From Sutterella faecalis (GTDB taxonomy: Bacteria > Pseudomonadota > Gammaproteobacteria > Burkholderiales > Burkholderiaceae_F): a stretch of 64,000 nucleotides of DNA. The stretch spans positions 1,736,001 through 1,800,000 of the forward strand of contig NZ_CP040882.1 of NCBI RefSeq assembly GCF_006337085.1, given 5' to 3'. This document shows, one piece after another, positions 48,716-57,152 of this stretch (within the stretch, counting starts at the first letter, position 1; every line of letters starts with the position of its first letter). The notes under the pieces are model-generated. The model was not told the DNA's origin, did not search any database, and saw only the letters and a list, made by a program, of their open reading frames with translations. The position numbers were made by a program, and so were the translations under genes.

Positions 48716-49796
48716 TTGCAATCTGATCCAGGAAGGCTGCAGCAAGGTTGGTGGGCGAAAAAACGCCTCGCTCGGTAATGATGCCGGTGATGAAGCGGTT
48801 GTGCGTCACGTCGAAAGCCGGATTCGCCGCCGATTCATTGGGAGAAGCGAGCTGCACGGTGGCAACCTCGCCCGAACGGTCAATGCCGCGCAGCGAAAGC
48901 ACCTCGGACGCAGATCGGTTCTCAATCGGGATTTCGCGCTTGCCGTCATTCAACTTCCAGTCGATCGTCGAGGAAGGCGCCGCCACATAGAAGGGAATTT
49001 CATTGTCCTTGGCGGCGAGCGCCTTGAGATAGGTGCCGATCTTATTGGCAACGTCTCCCCGGCGCGTAATGCGGTCGGCGCCGACGATCACCATATCGAC
49101 CGCGCCCTTCTGCATGAGTTCGCCGCCGGCATTGTCGGCAATGATGGTATGCGGAACGCCCTGCTGACCGAGCTCCCAGGCCGTCAGCAGCCCCTGATTG
49201 CGGGGCCGCGTCTCGTCTACCCAGACGTGCACGGGCGTGCCTCTTTCGAAGGCAAAGTAAATCGGTGCAAGCGCGGTGCCGTAGTCGACGGTGGCGAGCC
49301 ACCCGGCATTGCAGTGCGTGAGGATGTTGACCGGCCGGCGAAGCTTCCTGTAGAGCTCGGCAATCAAGCCGTAGCCCGCGTCTCCAATCGCGCGCGAAAG
49401 CATGACATCCTCCTGCGTCATCGCTTCTGCGAGCTTCACTGCAGCCGGGAACCTCAGAGACGGATCCCTCGGCAGAAGCGCCGCGAGCATCCGTTGAACC
49501 GCCCAGGAAAGATTCACCGCTGTCGGGCGAACATTCTGAATCTGCTCGGCCGCCTTGATGAGCGCGGCGTTTTCCGGGTTTTCCTTCGTCGCCAGCACGA
49601 CAGCCCAGGCGCCGGTAATGCCGATCAGCGGCGCACCGCGTACGCGCATCACATCAATCGCCTCCACGCAGTCGCGCCAGTCCGAAAGCACGCGCTTTTC
49701 AAATCGATAGGGCAGCAGCGTCTGATCGATGATTTCGACGGCAGTTCCGTCATCAAGTGCGCGAATGGTGCGGGTGGGAATGCCATTGACCTTCAT
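48702..49796 (-). CDS. mtnA: S-methyl-5-thioribose-1-phosphate isomerase MtnA
   Basis: An eIF2B-alpha-fold isomerase of methylthioadenosine salvage that makes 5-methylthioribulose-1-P. Markers are RVRGAPLIGITGAWA, ILTHCNAGWLATVDYGTAL (catalytic Cys), DETRPRNQG, VIVGADRITRRGDVANKIGTY (catalytic Asp) and the C-terminal NPAFDVTHNRFITGIITERGV. Length 364 aa. It is the first gene of the operon. No MTA phosphorylase, MTR kinase or mtnBCD genes are in the window. Confidence 0.95.
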   Translation of the reverse strand: MKVNGIPTRTIRALDDGTAVEIIDQTLLPYRFEKRVLSDWRDCVEAIDVMRVRGAPLIGITGAWAVVLATKENPENAALIKAAEQIQNVRPTAVNLSWAVQRMLAALLPRDPSLRFPAAVKLAEAMTQEDVMLSRAIGDAGYGLIAELYRKLRRPVNILTHCNAGWLATVDYGTALAPIYFAFERGTPVHVWVDETRPRNQGLLTAWELGQQGVPHTIIADNAGGELMQKGAVDMVIVGADRITRRGDVANKIGTYLKALAAKDNEIPFYVAAPSSTIDWKLNDGKREIPIENRSASEVLSLRGIDRSGEVATVQLASPNESAANPAFDVTHNRFITGIITERGVFSPTNLAAAFLDQIANAGL

Positions 49797-50022
49797 ACAT
49801 TTACCTCCGGGGGAATCTGCTTAGCTGCGGGAAGCGGCAGCACGCGTGCCGGACGGCTTTCTGAAGAAAGTCCCGCTTTGCGCGCCAGGGTGAAGCAGAG
49901 AGGCGCCGGAAATAATCGCAAAAACCGATCCTCCGGCCCTTATATTGCAGTTTAGCAAGCACTTGTCGACAGGTCTCTCCGGCTACACTTTCGAGTGCAC
50001 GCACTTTCCGCATGGCCGATTC

Positions 50023-52722
50023 ATGTTGAGCTCAAAGCTATCCGCCGCGCTTTCCCCTCGTTCCGTCGCCGTCATCGGCGCAAGCAGCAATCCGGGAAGC
50101 CGCGGTTATTACGTCTGGCGCTCCGTCACGCTCTCGACGGGACTCGAACGCCTCTGGGCGGTAAATCCCAAATACCGCTTCATCGGCGAGCGTCCCTGCT
50201 TTGCGGATATTTCCAAAATTCCAACAGACCGAATAGACCTTGCCATCCTCTGCGTAGGCAGAAAGCACCTTCCTGCCGCCCTCAGGCAGCTCGCGGGCAA
50301 ACCGCCCGAGGCCGTTCTCTTCGCGCCCCAGGAAGAGGGGCCGCTCTCTGATCGCTTTGAAATCGAAGAGCTCCTCGAATCCGCCCGCGCGATGGGCGCA
50401 AGGCTCATCGGCCCCAACTCAATCGGCATTCTGAATCCGGCCAAAGGCATCAATGCCAGCTTCTGGCCGAGGATGCCTCTGCCGGGCGGGGTTGCGCTCA
50501 TCACCCAGTCGGCAATGGTTGCGACCGGACTCATGGATCATGCTGAGGAATCGCGCCTGGGCTTTGCCGGCATCATCAATACCGGACTTGAAGCCGACAT
50601 CAGCATGGCGGAGTGCATTGAATGGTTCTCCTCGAATGCCGCCGCCCGCGTGATTGCGATTGAAGTTGAGGCGCTCCGAAACCCCAGAGCCTTTGCATGC
50701 GCTCTGAGAAAAGCCTCTCAAACAAAACCCGTCATTGTGCTTCGCGCCGGTCCCGGTTCAGGATATGCGGCCGACAGACTCGCTGCCGGCCGCTTCGGCA
50801 CGGATGCGGGCGACGACAAAGCGTTTGACGCACTCCTCGCCGCTTCCGGAGCCTTGCGCGTCCGCACCTATGAGGAATTCTGCGCGGCAGCAGCGGCCTT
50901 TTCTTCGGGAACCCTCCCTGCCGGCCGCTCGGCCGCCATCATTGCCAACGACAGCGGCGTAGCCGCACTCGCCGCTGATGCCGCCGACTCTGCGGGCATC
51001 ATCATCCGGGGGCTCTCGAATCGAACCATTCAGGCGCTTCACAAGACGCATCCGGAAGAACATATCCCCGTCAACCCTGTCGTTCTTGGCGCAAGCGCGC
51101 CTGGAGAACGTTTTGCCGAAACGCTCGGCATGGTGCTCGACGACGCCGGGATCCACGGCGCCGCCGTAGTGATCGGCCCGAGTCCGGTTTCTACGCTCGA
51201 TCCGACGCTCTCTGAAATCGCCCGCGCAGCCATGAAGACCTATAAGCCGGTCTTTGTTTCCTGGATCTCCAGCCGCAGCACCCCGGTTGTGCGCCGTCAG
51301 CTGGCCGCTTTTCCCGATTCGCGCATCATCCCCGTACGCACGCCGGAACTCGCAATGCGAGCCTTCGGTCTTCTTGCCGAACGCGAGGACATCATCCGCG
51401 AGCGCCGCTCGCCGCCTCAGCATGGCAGGGGCTTCCTCAAAAAAGAAGAACTGGAAAGAATCCGCACGCTTTTCGAGCACGTCCTTCATTCCGGCCGCCA
51501 TGTACTCGGACCCCGGGAGGTTCGCGAACTCGTCAGCACGCTGGGACTTCAGCCGGTCCCGGCGAAGCTCACGATGTCGCTGGCACAGGCAATTGATGCC
51601 GCGAAGGAAATCGGCTGGCCCGTCGCCATCAAAGCCGTGAGCGAAGGTTTGGGGAGCCGCAGCGCCTCCGGTCTCGTTTTTCTTTCCATTTCCGGTCCGG
51701 ACGAACTCGCTCAAGCCTGGGAAAAACTCACCGCCAATCTTGAGGTTTTTTCTCCCCTTGCACGTCCCGAAGGCGTGCTGGTTGAAAAAATGGCATCCCA
51801 CTCCCTTGAGCGTGAACTGAGGCTTTCCATCAAACTGGATGCCGTTCTCGGCCCTGTCGTGGAATTCGGCGGAGCAGGTCTCGCCTCTTCCCTATACGAC
51901 GACCGTGCCGTAGGACTTCCCCCCATTTCCCGGCTGGCCGCAGAACGTCTTGCGCAAACCCCGAAGGCGGCCATTGCGCTCGGCGACTACCGAGGTCTTC
52001 CGGAAATCAATTGGGAGACGCTCTTCAACGCGATCTGCCGGCTTTCAGATCTCGCCGCTGCCGTCCCGGCGCTTCGGGAACTCCGCCTTGAACCGGTGGT
52101 GCCGGTTCCTGACGGCCTACTCGTTCTGGATGCCGAAGCCGCGCTTTATGATGCGCCGTTGGCTGCCGACCGGAACTTTAGTCATCTCGCCCTCCAGCCT
52201 GCCCAATGGGAGCTCCTGCGTACAATAGAGCTTCGTTCCGGCAGGACGCTCTCTCTGCGAGCACTTATTGAAGACGACTTCCCGCTTCTGAAAGCCTTCA
52301 TTCAGGAACTCTCGGAAACCTCCCGCTACTATCGCTTCCACACGAATGCCGCCCTTTCCGATGAGCGCATTGCTGAGCTCTGCCGTCCGGACTGGTCAAG
52401 AAGCGGCGCCTGGGTGCTCGTTGAATCAACAGACGAAAACGCACGCATTGCGGCCTGCGGACGCTGGTCGGCCCTGTCGGAACTGGAAGCTGAATTCGGC
52501 ATCTGCGTGCGCGACGACATGCATCGCCTCGGCATCGCCCGGAAACTTCTTCACTGGCTCGAATCCGAAGCATTCCTTGAGGGTTTCCATAAAATGACGG
52601 GCTACGTTCTGCGCGGCAACGAACCGATGGAAAGCTTCATGCGGTCAAGCGGCTACGAAGCTGCTCCAGCCCCGGCAGTTTCCCCGACGGTTGCCTGGAG
52701 CAAAACGCTCCGCGATACCTGA
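50023..52722 (+). CDS. Pat-like acyl-CoA synthetase/GNAT acetyltransferase fusion
   Basis: An 899-aa multidomain protein. A CoA-binding domain (~8-135, RSVAVIGASSNPGSRGYYVWR) precedes succinyl-CoA ligase-like domains (~150-470). An ATP-grasp domain (~490-720, VPAKLTMSLAQAIDAAKEIGWPVAIKAVSEGLGSRS) follows, then a C-terminal GNAT domain (~745-890) with IRDDMHRLGIARKLL-type acetyl-CoA binding (CVRDDMHRLGIARKLLHWL). This is the architecture of the protein lysine acetyltransferase Pat/PatZ. The start is at ATG 50023; the open frame begins earlier. The enoyl-CoA hydratase gene is 13 bp downstream. Confidence 0.85.
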   Translation: MLSSKLSAALSPRSVAVIGASSNPGSRGYYVWRSVTLSTGLERLWAVNPKYRFIGERPCFADISKIPTDRIDLAILCVGRKHLPAALRQLAGKPPEAVLFAPQEEGPLSDRFEIEELLESARAMGARLIGPNSIGILNPAKGINASFWPRMPLPGGVALITQSAMVATGLMDHAEESRLGFAGIINTGLEADISMAECIEWFSSNAAARVIAIEVEALRNPRAFACALRKASQTKPVIVLRAGPGSGYAADRLAAGRFGTDAGDDKAFDALLAASGALRVRTYEEFCAAAAAFSSGTLPAGRSAAIIANDSGVAALAADAADSAGIIIRGLSNRTIQALHKTHPEEHIPVNPVVLGASAPGERFAETLGMVLDDAGIHGAAVVIGPSPVSTLDPTLSEIARAAMKTYKPVFVSWISSRSTPVVRRQLAAFPDSRIIPVRTPELAMRAFGLLAEREDIIRERRSPPQHGRGFLKKEELERIRTLFEHVLHSGRHVLGPREVRELVSTLGLQPVPAKLTMSLAQAIDAAKEIGWPVAIKAVSEGLGSRSASGLVFLSISGPDELAQAWEKLTANLEVFSPLARPEGVLVEKMASHSLERELRLSIKLDAVLGPVVEFGGAGLASSLYDDRAVGLPPISRLAAERLAQTPKAAIALGDYRGLPEINWETLFNAICRLSDLAAAVPALRELRLEPVVPVPDGLLVLDAEAALYDAPLAADRNFSHLALQPAQWELLRTIELRSGRTLSLRALIEDDFPLLKAFIQELSETSRYYRFHTNAALSDERIAELCRPDWSRSGAWVLVESTDENARIAACGRWSALSELEAEFGICVRDDMHRLGIARKLLHWLESEAFLEGFHKMTGYVLRGNEPMESFMRSSGYEAAPAPAVSPTVAWSKTLRDT

Positions 52723-52735
52723 TATGAGATAAACA

Positions 52736-53497
52736 ATGAGCATTCAGACCACCCTTCAATACGGGATTCTTCATCTCACCATCGACCGCAAGGAGCGGCG
52801 CAATGCACTGACGTGCGATATGTTCCGCACCCTAGCAAAAGCGCTCACGGATGCCGAAAGCGATGCCAAAGTCCGCGTCGTTCTGCTCAAGGGCGCCGGC
52901 TCGGTCTTTTCCGCCGGTGCGGATCTTGAGGAAATGCTTGCGGCACCGCAGGATGCTGAAGCCGCTGCAGGAGAATTTTTTGCCGCCATCCGCGCCTTTA
53001 CGAAGCCTGTCATCGCCCAGGTAAACGGCCCCTGCGTGGGAGAAGCCTTTACGGCGCTTCTCTACTGCGATCTGGTTTATGCAGGCCCTCATGCTCTTTT
53101 TTCGCTTCCTTCGGTAGCGCTCGCCCGCACGCCGCGCTGGGGAGCCGGCGCCATCATCACGGCCGCCGCCGGGTTTCCCAAATCCGCCGAAAAGCTGCTT
53201 CTCTCCGAACCCATCAGTGCGGATGAAGCAGAAGCCATGCGCCTCATCACGCGCGTCGTTGAGGATGAGCACCTCGACAATGTCGTTGCCGCCAAGACGG
53301 CGCGCCTTGCCGTGCTGCCGCCCCTTGCCGTAGCCGGCACCAAGGCTGTCCTCAAGGCCGCCCGCGGCGAAGAAATTGAGAAAAGCATCAGGCTTGAGGA
53401 AGAAATCTATGCCCGCCAAAGCGCAACGCCTGAAGCAGCGGAAGCGCTCAAAGCCTTCCTCGAAGGACGGCGCCCGGTCTTTCAAGCAGAAGATTAA
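52736..53497 (+). CDS. Enoyl-CoA hydratase/isomerase family protein
   Basis: A 253-aa crotonase-fold protein. ILHLTIDRKERRNALTCDMF is the N-terminal signature. FSAGADLEEM and AQVNGPCVGEAFTALLYCDLVYAGPHALFSLP form the two oxyanion-hole regions. The two Glu residues of true hydratases are not clearly present, so an isomerase or a specialised hydratase is possible. It is probably co-transcribed with the Pat-like gene, followed by a terminator. The substrate is unknown. Confidence 0.83.
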   Translation: MSIQTTLQYGILHLTIDRKERRNALTCDMFRTLAKALTDAESDAKVRVVLLKGAGSVFSAGADLEEMLAAPQDAEAAAGEFFAAIRAFTKPVIAQVNGPCVGEAFTALLYCDLVYAGPHALFSLPSVALARTPRWGAGAIITAAAGFPKSAEKLLLSEPISADEAEAMRLITRVVEDEHLDNVVAAKTARLAVLPPLAVAGTKAVLKAARGEEIEKSIRLEEEIYARQSATPEAAEALKAFLEGRRPVFQAED

Positions 53498-53540
53498 TAT
53501 GCACCAAATGAGTGCTGATGCACCACGTTGATGCACTCGA

Positions 53541-53574
53541 AAATGCCCTGCAGCCGCAATGCAGGGCATTTTTC
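53541..53574 (+). terminator. Terminator after the enoyl-CoA hydratase gene
   Basis: 11-bp perfect arms AATGCCCTGCA (53542-53552) and TGCAGGGCATT (53560-53570) with a 7-nt loop, followed by TTT. Confidence 0.88.
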
Positions 53575-53608
53575 ATTTGTGAACCTCATTTCCCGCGCTC
53601 CCGACTTT

Positions 53609-53623
53609 TGGCACAGCTATTGC
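53609..53623 (+). promoter_or_regulatory. Sigma-54 promoter of the glutamate/aspartate transporter
   Basis: TGGCAC-N5-TTGC: the invariant GG (53610-53611) and GC (53622-53623) are separated by exactly 10 bp, matching the -24/-12 consensus. The gltI ATG is 85 bp downstream. Sigma-54 itself (rpoN) is encoded 7 kb away in this window. The activator protein is not identified. Confidence 0.82.
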
Positions 53624-53707
53624 TTCAATAGTTATTACAGGTTCGCCCCGATACGCATACGGCACCTGCAGCATTCCAAGAGACCATTCAGAGATCAGGA
53701 GCCAGAT

Positions 53708-54610
53708 ATGTTCAAGATTTCCCGCCGCACAGCCATCGTCGCTGCCACATGTCTTCTCGCCGCCAGCACCGCCGTGAGCGCGGCTGAGCTTACGGGCACG
53801 CTCAAAAAAGTTCAGGAAACCGGCTCCATTACGCTCGGCTACCGCGAAAGTTCGGTTCCGTTCTCCTACCTCAACGCCGACGGCAAGCCTACAGGCTATG
53901 CCTTCACGGTCTGCCAGCGCGTTGCGGATTCCGTCAAGAAGGAACTCGGCCTCTCGAAGCTTGACATCAAGTATCAGGCGGTCACTTCGGCCAACCGCAT
54001 CCCGCTCATCCAGAACGGCACCGTCGATATCGAATGCGGCTCGACCACCAATTCTCTGAAGCGTCAGAAGGAAGCTGCCTTCTCGGTGAGCTACTTCGGC
54101 ATTCAGGTCTCCGCAGCCGTCTGGAAGTCGAGCGGCATCAAGACGATTGACGACCTCAACGGCAAGACCATTGCGCTCACCTCCGGCACGACATCCGTGG
54201 CCCTCACGAAGGCCTACGAACGCGATCACAAGCTCAAGTTCCGCTACCTGATGACGAAGGACTTTGCGGAATCGATGCAGCTCGTCGCCAACAAGCGCGC
54301 CGACGCCTTCATCATCGACGACGTTCTGCTTGCCGGCCAGATTGCCAACCTTTCCAATCCCGAGGACTTCACGATCCTTGACGCGGCGCTCTCCGTCGAA
54401 CCTTACGGCGCCATGTTCCGCAAGGACGATCCGCAATTCAAGGCCGTTGTCGACAAGACCGTCACCGACATGATCAAGTCGGGCGAACTTGAGAAGCTCT
54501 ACACGCAGTGGTTTGAGTCGCCGATTCCTCCGAAGAACACCAACCTCAACTTCAAGATGAACTCCTACACGAAGGAGCTCTTCAAGAACCCGAGCGACAA
54601 GGGCATCTGA
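53708..54610 (+). CDS. gltI: Glutamate/aspartate ABC transporter substrate-binding protein
   Basis: A periplasmic class-3 solute-binding protein, 300 aa from ATG 53708. The signal peptide runs to about AVSAAE (residue ~24). The mature part has GSITLGYRESSVPFSYLNADGKPTGYAFTVC, DIECGSTTNSLKRQ and KTIALTSGTTSV. The E. coli GltI-like chain length and DIECGSTTNS motif support Glu/Asp specificity. The frame extends upstream to 53528, but that part crosses the terminator and promoter. First gene of gltIJKL. Confidence 0.92.
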   Translation: MFKISRRTAIVAATCLLAASTAVSAAELTGTLKKVQETGSITLGYRESSVPFSYLNADGKPTGYAFTVCQRVADSVKKELGLSKLDIKYQAVTSANRIPLIQNGTVDIECGSTTNSLKRQKEAAFSVSYFGIQVSAAVWKSSGIKTIDDLNGKTIALTSGTTSVALTKAYERDHKLKFRYLMTKDFAESMQLVANKRADAFIIDDVLLAGQIANLSNPEDFTILDAALSVEPYGAMFRKDDPQFKAVVDKTVTDMIKSGELEKLYTQWFESPIPPKNTNLNFKMNSYTKELFKNPSDKGI

Positions 54611-54644
54611 TCCGGTCCTGCCGTTTCTGATTGATCTTTTTCAA

Positions 54645-54692
54645 TCCCGGGTGCGGTCTGCTAGCACTTTGGCTGCACCCGGGATCTTCTTC
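54645..54692 (+). terminator. Intra-operon hairpin (partial terminator) after gltI
   Basis: A perfect 10-bp stem TCCCGGGTGC (54645-54654) with GCACCCGGGA (54675-54684), followed by only a loose TCTTCTTC tract. It lies in the 196-bp gap between gltI and gltJ. It should reduce read-through or stabilise gltI mRNA, giving excess binding protein over permease. The rest of the gap holds no gene. Confidence 0.65.
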
Positions 54693-54806
54693 AAACGTCA
54701 CAGACTCCCGCCCCGGACGGCGCGCCCCTTCAGAAACTTGACTGAGGGCTTCACGGGAAGACCCCCTTGCGCAGCGTCGTCGGAGAAATAAAAAGAGGAT
54801 TGCGTC

Positions 54807-55541
54807 ATGGCGCTCAATTTCAGTCTGGACTCGCTTCTTGAGCAGTCCCTCCTTACAGAAGACCCCTGGTGGGTCTACATCCTCAACGGCGCCTGGTGGA
54901 CGATCGGCCTCACCATCGCCGCTTTTGCGCTGGCACTTTTTATCGGCATCATTGTCGGCACTCTGCGAACAGCGCCAAATAAATTCATCCGCGGCGTCTG
55001 TGAAGCCTGGATTGAACTCTTCCGCAATATTCCCTTGATTGTCCAGATCTTCATCTGGTACTTCGTCGTCCCCGAACTTGTTCCCTGGTACAAGGACTGG
55101 CTCATTGAGGTCGATCCTGCCGTCGGACAGTTCGTCACCGCCTTCATCTGCATGGGGCTCTTTACGTCCTCGCGTATTGCCGAGCAGGTCCGCGCCGGCA
55201 TCTCATCGCTTCCGCGGGGCCTTCCCAATGCTGCAAAAGCGCTCGGCTTCACGACCGTTCAGGCCTATGTCCAGGTCGTGCTCCCGATGGCCATGCGCCT
55301 CATCGTGCCGCCCCTTACGAGCGAATCGATGAACCTTGTCAAGAACACCGCCGTCGCCATGACGATCGGTCTCCCGGAGCTCACGATGCGCGCCAATGAA
55401 ATGGGTGAAAACACCTTCACCTTCTTTGCCGCTTATCTGTGGGCCACGATTCTCTACATCATCATCGCTCTCGTCGTGAATCAGCTCATGGCCTGGGTCG
55501 AGAAAAAGAGCGTCATTCCCGGCTTCATTGCCGCCAAGTAA
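54807..55541 (+). CDS. gltJ: Glutamate/aspartate ABC transporter permease GltJ
   Basis: A 244-aa HisM/GltJ-type permease. The N-terminal NGAWWTIGLTIAAFALALFIGIIVGTLRT is the polar-amino-acid permease start. The cytoplasmic EAA loop is SLPRGLPNAAKALGFTTVQAYVQVVLPMAMR. About five transmembrane helices. It pairs with GltK. It is preceded by a strong AGAGGA-type ribosome site and follows a 196-bp gap with a hairpin. Confidence 0.92.
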   Translation: MALNFSLDSLLEQSLLTEDPWWVYILNGAWWTIGLTIAAFALALFIGIIVGTLRTAPNKFIRGVCEAWIELFRNIPLIVQIFIWYFVVPELVPWYKDWLIEVDPAVGQFVTAFICMGLFTSSRIAEQVRAGISSLPRGLPNAAKALGFTTVQAYVQVVLPMAMRLIVPPLTSESMNLVKNTAVAMTIGLPELTMRANEMGENTFTFFAAYLWATILYIIIALVVNQLMAWVEKKSVIPGFIAAK

Positions 55542-55553
55542 GGAGCACCGATC

Positions 55554-56240
55554 ATGTCCGTTGATTTTTCCTCAATCTCCGGCTCGGTGGACTTCCTCCT
55601 TGCCGGCGCCGGCTACACCATTGAGCTTACAGCCATCACTGCCGTTTTCGGTCTTGCGCTCGGAACGCTCCTTGCGCTCGCCCGCCTTTCCTCCATCGGA
55701 TGGCTTTCGTTCATTGCGCGCCTCTACATCAACCTGATGCGCGCTGTTCCGCTCGTCCTGGTGCTCTTCTGGTTCTTCCTCCTGATGCCTGAAGTGCTCC
55801 GCCTCATCTTTGGTCTGGATCATCCGGTGATGATCGGCGCCAATCTGACCGCCATCATCACATTTGTGCTCTTTGAGGCGGCATACTTTGCGGAAATCAT
55901 GCGTGCAGGCATCCAGTCGATCGGCCGCGGGCAGTACTTTGCCGCCACGGGCCTCGGCTTGTCCTATGCCCAGACGATGCGCTACGTCATTCTTCCGCAG
56001 GCTGTACGCAACATGCTCCCAGTGCTCCTCACGCAGACGATCATTCTTTTCCAGGACACCAGTCTCGTCTACGTCATCAGCGGCAGCGACTTCATGGGCG
56101 CAGTCGTTAAGATCGCACAGCGCGACGGACAGCTCGTTTTGATGTACTCTTTTGCAGCTGCCTGCTACCTTGCAGTCTCGCTTTCGCTCTCAATGCTCAT
56201 TCGCCGCCTGCAGGCGAAGATGGCTGTCGCTGCACGCTGA
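55554..56240 (+). CDS. gltK: Glutamate/aspartate ABC transporter permease GltK
   Basis: A 228-aa second permease. It has an N-terminal GAGYTIELTAITAVFGLALGTLLALAR and an EAA loop SIGRGQYFAATGLGLSYAQTMRYVILPQAVR. A late QDTSLVYVISGSDF follows, typical of the His/Glu/Gln/Arg/opine permease family. It starts 12 bp after gltJ and forms the heterodimeric membrane channel with it. Confidence 0.92.
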   Translation: MSVDFSSISGSVDFLLAGAGYTIELTAITAVFGLALGTLLALARLSSIGWLSFIARLYINLMRAVPLVLVLFWFFLLMPEVLRLIFGLDHPVMIGANLTAIITFVLFEAAYFAEIMRAGIQSIGRGQYFAATGLGLSYAQTMRYVILPQAVRNMLPVLLTQTIILFQDTSLVYVISGSDFMGAVVKIAQRDGQLVLMYSFAAACYLAVSLSLSMLIRRLQAKMAVAAR

Positions 56241-56278
56241 CACACTAGAAGAAGAGCTCACCCTTAAGGATCCCTCTC

Positions 56279-57013
56279 ATGGCAATGATTGAAATTAAGA
56301 ACCTCAGCAAGTGGTACGGCAACTTCCAGGTTCTCAAGAACTGCAACGTCAACGTTGAAAAAGGCGAGGTCGTCGTCGTTTGCGGCCCGTCGGGCTCAGG
56401 CAAATCGACGCTCATCAAGACCGTGAACGCCCTTGAACCCTTCCAAAAGGGTGAAATCATCGTTGACGGCGTCTCCGTTGGCGACCCGAAGACCGATCTG
56501 CCGAAGCTCAGAAGCCGCGTCGGCATGGTCTTTCAGCACTTCGAACTCTTCCCGCATCTTTCCATTCGCGAAAACCTGATTCTTGCGCAGATGAAGGTTC
56601 TTGGCCGCTCCCGCGAAGAGTCGCTTGCCCGCGGCCTCAAGCTTCTTGACCGCGTAGGCCTTCTTGCTCACGCCGACAAGTATCCCGGACAGCTCTCGGG
56701 CGGCCAGCAGCAGCGCGTTGCTATTGCCCGCGCGCTCGCCATGGATCCGATCTGCATGCTTTTTGACGAACCGACGTCCGCGCTTGACCCGGAAATGATC
56801 AACGAAGTGCTCGATGTGATGGTGAGTCTCGCCAAGGAAGGCATGACGATGATGGTCGTCACGCACGAAATGGGATTTGCCAAGAAGGTTGCCGATCACG
56901 TGATCTTCATGGACGCCGGCGAAATCATCGAGAATCTGCCCGCAGAGCAGTTCTTCAGCCAGCCCCATACCGAACGTGCGCAGAAATTCCTCTCGAAGAT
57001 CCTTAATCACTGA
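56279..57013 (+). CDS. gltL: Glutamate/aspartate ABC transporter ATP-binding protein GltL
   Basis: A 244-aa ATPase energising GltJK. Walker A is GPSGSGKST, the Q-loop is VFQHFELFPHLS, the signature is LSGGQQQRVAIARAL and Walker B is MLFDEPTSALDPE. The H-loop is VVTHEMGFAKKVADHVIFMDAGEIIE. The high similarity to the GlnQ/GltL type is plain. It is the last gene of the operon, followed by a two-part terminator. Confidence 0.94.
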   Translation: MAMIEIKNLSKWYGNFQVLKNCNVNVEKGEVVVVCGPSGSGKSTLIKTVNALEPFQKGEIIVDGVSVGDPKTDLPKLRSRVGMVFQHFELFPHLSIRENLILAQMKVLGRSREESLARGLKLLDRVGLLAHADKYPGQLSGGQQQRVAIARALAMDPICMLFDEPTSALDPEMINEVLDVMVSLAKEGMTMMVVTHEMGFAKKVADHVIFMDAGEIIENLPAEQFFSQPHTERAQKFLSKILNH

Positions 57014-57058
57014 TCTTTACAGAAAAACTCCTGCATAAAGAAATTCAGGGATTTCCGG

Positions 57059-57108
57059 ACGCTCCGTCTGGTTCCGGCAGAATGCGCCGGAATCGATGGA
57101 GCGTTTTT
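57059..57108 (+). terminator. Terminator of the glt operon
   Basis: An outer stem ACGCTCC (57059-57065)/GGAGCGT (57098-57104) and an inner TTCCGGC (57072-57078)/GCCGGAA (57086-57092), followed by TTTTT. It separates gltL from kdsD. Confidence 0.85.
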
Positions 57109-57152
57109 CTTTTAAAATAGAAAGTTGCCCTAAATTCTGGAGCTTAAGAGCC

